Shown here: one piece after another, positions 13,313 to 14,757 of the stretch
Numbering within the stretch: position 1 is the first letter of the stretch
How the letters are laid out: each line of letters starts with the position of its first letter
NCBI GenBank assembly: GCA_026392555.1
Contig: JAPLBW010000188.1
Location: forward strand, 1 to 14,757
Source: Actinomycetota bacterium
Lineage (GTDB): Bacteria; Actinomycetota; Actinomycetes; UBA12327
Length of the DNA stretch: 14,757 nt
Direction: 5' to 3'
Notes under the pieces: generated by a model
The model's input: the letters and a program-made list of their open reading frames with translations, nothing else
Databases searched by the model: none
What the model was told of the DNA's origin: nothing
Made by a program: the position numbers and the translations under genes

Positions 13313-14128
13313 ATGGGAAATTTCAGCGCCGCTGAAGTAAAGAAGCTCCGTGACCTCACGGGCGCCGGCATGATGGATTGTAAGAAGGCCCTCGAAGAAA
13401 CCGATGGCGATTACGATGCCGCTGTTGAAGTATTGCGCATCAAGGGTGCCGCAAAGGCAGCCAAGCGTGGTGCCGAGCGGGAAGCAACCAATGGTCTGGT
13501 TGCTGCCGCTGATGGCGCGATGATCGAACTCAACTGCGAGACCGACTTCGTCGCAAAGAATGATGATTTCAAGACTCTTGCTGACGCGATTGTTACGGCT
13601 GCTGCCGCTAACAAGACCGCTGATGTAGAGACCTTGATGGGCACGGCGATGGCTGATGGTCGCACCGTTGCTGCCGGTATCGAAGCACTCAACGCCGTCA
13701 TCGGCGAGAAGATCGAAATCGGAAATGTCATCGTCCTCGACGGAACAGTGACCGCCTACATGCACCAGCGTTCGGCTGACCTGCCTGCCCAGGTCGGCGT
13801 CTTGGTGGCTTTCGATGGTGATGAGGCAGTGGCTCGCGCCACAGCCATGCAAATCGCCGCGATGCGTCCCCAATACGTCAACCGCGAAGACATCCCAGCT
13901 GAGGCTGTGGAATCCGAGCGTCGTATCGCCGAAGCCACGGCTCGCGAAGAGGGCAAGCCTGAAGCTGCTTTGGAAAAGATCGTCGAAGGCCGCGTCAATG
14001 GCTTCTACAAGGAAGTCGTGTTGCTGGAGCAGTCGTCGGTTCAAGACAGCAAGAAGACGGTCCGGGCTGTCCTTACCGAAGCCAACACCACGGTGTCTCG
14101 CTTTGCTCGCTTTGAGGTAGGAGCTTAA
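13313..14128 (+). CDS. tsf: Elongation factor Ts
   Basis: EF-Ts is the guanine-nucleotide exchange factor that regenerates EF-Tu-GTP. The 271-residue protein has the N-terminal UBA-like domain (AAEVKKLRDLTGAGMMDCKK, then YDAAVEVLRIKGAAKAAKR) and the core subdomains with LNCETDFVAKNDDFKTLADA, VLVAFDGDEAVARATAMQIA and VLLEQSSVQDSKKTVRAVL. These are diagnostic, and the length is normal for actinobacteria. ATG 13313 follows AAGGGA by 12 nt, a somewhat long spacing. It lies 47 nt after rpsB and almost certainly shares its transcript. The end of the gene holds the pyrH ribosome-binding site. Confidence 0.98.
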   Translation: MGNFSAAEVKKLRDLTGAGMMDCKKALEETDGDYDAAVEVLRIKGAAKAAKRGAEREATNGLVAAADGAMIELNCETDFVAKNDDFKTLADAIVTAAAANKTADVETLMGTAMADGRTVAAGIEALNAVIGEKIEIGNVIVLDGTVTAYMHQRSADLPAQVGVLVAFDGDEAVARATAMQIAAMRPQYVNREDIPAEAVESERRIAEATAREEGKPEAALEKIVEGRVNGFYKEVVLLEQSSVQDSKKTVRAVLTEANTTVSRFARFEVGA

Positions 14129-14132
14129 GTTT

Positions 14133-14757
14133 ATGGCCACACCCACTGGCGGCTACCGCCGCGTCATGCTGAAGCTTTCAGGGGAAGTCTTCGGTGGTGG
14201 CAGTTTGGGTGTTGACCCTGACGTCGTCCAGCTCGTCGCCAAGCAAATTGCTGAAGTGGCGAATACTGGCGTGCAGGTTGCCGTGGTCATCGGTGGTGGC
14301 AACTTCTTCCGCGGTGCGGAGCTGAGCCAGCGCGGGATGGATCGCGCACGTGCGGACTACATCGGAATGCTCGGTACGGTCATGAACAGCCTGGCCCTTC
14401 AAGATTTCTTGGAGAAGGAAGGCATTGGCACGCGCGTGCAAACAGCGATCGCCATGGGTCAAGTCGCTGAACCTTATGTTCCGCGTCGGGCCATCCGGCA
14501 CCTCGAAAAGGGCCGAGTGGTCATCTTTGGCGCCGGCTTGGGCGCACCGTTCTTCTCCACTGACACTACAGCCGCTCAGCGTGCACTCGAGATCGACTGT
14601 GAAGTCGTCCTCATGGCCAAGAGCGTGGATGGTGTCTATGACAGCGATCCTCGGACTAATCCCGATGCCCAGCGCTTTAGCTACATTGAATATCGCGATG
14701 TTTTGGGACGAGGCCTCAAGGTCGCGGATGCAACCGCATTCAGTTTGTGCATGGACA
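14133..14757 (+). CDS. pyrH: UMP kinase PyrH, 3'-truncated by the window end
   Basis: UMP kinase phosphorylates UMP to UDP in pyrimidine nucleotide synthesis and is regulated by GTP and UTP in many bacteria. The first 208 residues are present and open to the last base. I translated it directly: YRRVMLKLSGEVFGG (phosphate-binding N-terminus), VAVVIGGGNFFRGAEL, MDRARADYIGMLGTVMNSLA, VVIFGAGLGAPFFSTDTTAA, and LMAKSVDGVYDSDPRTNPDA are all family signatures. About 30-40 residues should be missing. The ATG at 14133 has GGTAGGAG (14116-14123) 9 nt upstream, inside tsf, and begins 4 nt after the tsf stop. The rpsB-tsf-pyrH order is widely conserved, usually followed by frr. Confidence 0.97.
   Translation, partial: MATPTGGYRRVMLKLSGEVFGGGSLGVDPDVVQLVAKQIAEVANTGVQVAVVIGGGNFFRGAELSQRGMDRARADYIGMLGTVMNSLALQDFLEKEGIGTRVQTAIAMGQVAEPYVPRRAIRHLEKGRVVIFGAGLGAPFFSTDTTAAQRALEIDCEVVLMAKSVDGVYDSDPRTNPDAQRFSYIEYRDVLGRGLKVADATAFSLCMD

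Noticed and set aside
12986..14146. 386-codon open frame on the minus strand opposite rpsB and tsf
   Set aside because: It lies wholly antisense to two certain genes, has no recognisable domain, and long open antisense frames arise from biased codon use in highly expressed genes.
1..14757. CRISPR arrays, tRNA or rRNA genes, insertion sequences
   Set aside because: I saw no regularly spaced repeats, cloverleaf-like segments, transposase motifs or terminal inverted repeats.

Overview
This window looks like a stretch of the conserved chromosomal core of an actinobacterium (Actinomycetota). The order ffh, rpsP, KH-domain gene, rimM, trmD, rplS, lepB, rnhB, DUF2469 gene, yraN, comM, dprA, xerC, M23 peptidase, rpsB, tsf, pyrH matches the arrangement I know from Mycobacterium and Streptomyces. 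The DUF2469 protein and a WhiG/FliA-type sigma gene just before rpsB also point to this phylum. By eye the base composition is only moderately GC-rich (not counted), so a lineage outside the very high-GC soil genera seems likely. I cannot name the genus.

Positions 1-3899 hold translation and secretion genes on the plus strand: the 3' end of ffh (SRP54), rpsP with a long Ala/Glu tail, khpA, rimM, trmD and rplS. From rpsP to trmD the genes are tightly packed or overlapping. rplS follows a structured 142-nt leader. Positions 3972-7078 hold two overlapping type I signal peptidase genes, rnhB, a DUF2469 gene and yraN. Positions 7068-11564 hold DNA-processing genes (comM, dprA, xerC) and then a flagellar/sporulation-type sigma factor gene with a long acidic N-terminal extension. 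A secreted M23-family protein lies on the minus strand (11561-12061), tail-to-tail with the sigma gene. After a 331-bp gene-free region come rpsB, tsf and the start of pyrH, the last cut by the window edge.

Functionally the window joins ribosome synthesis and maturation (S16, L19, S2, RimM, TrmD, KhpA), elongation (EF-Ts), protein export (SRP54, two signal peptidases), DNA maintenance and DNA uptake (RNase HII, ComM, DprA, XerC), one alternative sigma factor and pyrimidine nucleotide synthesis (UMP kinase).

I found no mobile element, CRISPR array, tRNA, rRNA or clearly novel multi-gene system. The best leads are small. A 13-bp sequence is shared exactly between the rpsB leader and the rpsB-tsf spacer. 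The rpsB and rplS leaders contain inverted repeats. The sigma factor has an acidic, repeat-bearing N-terminus. The S16 tail carries a recent 51-bp duplication. DprA appears to lack a C-terminal domain.
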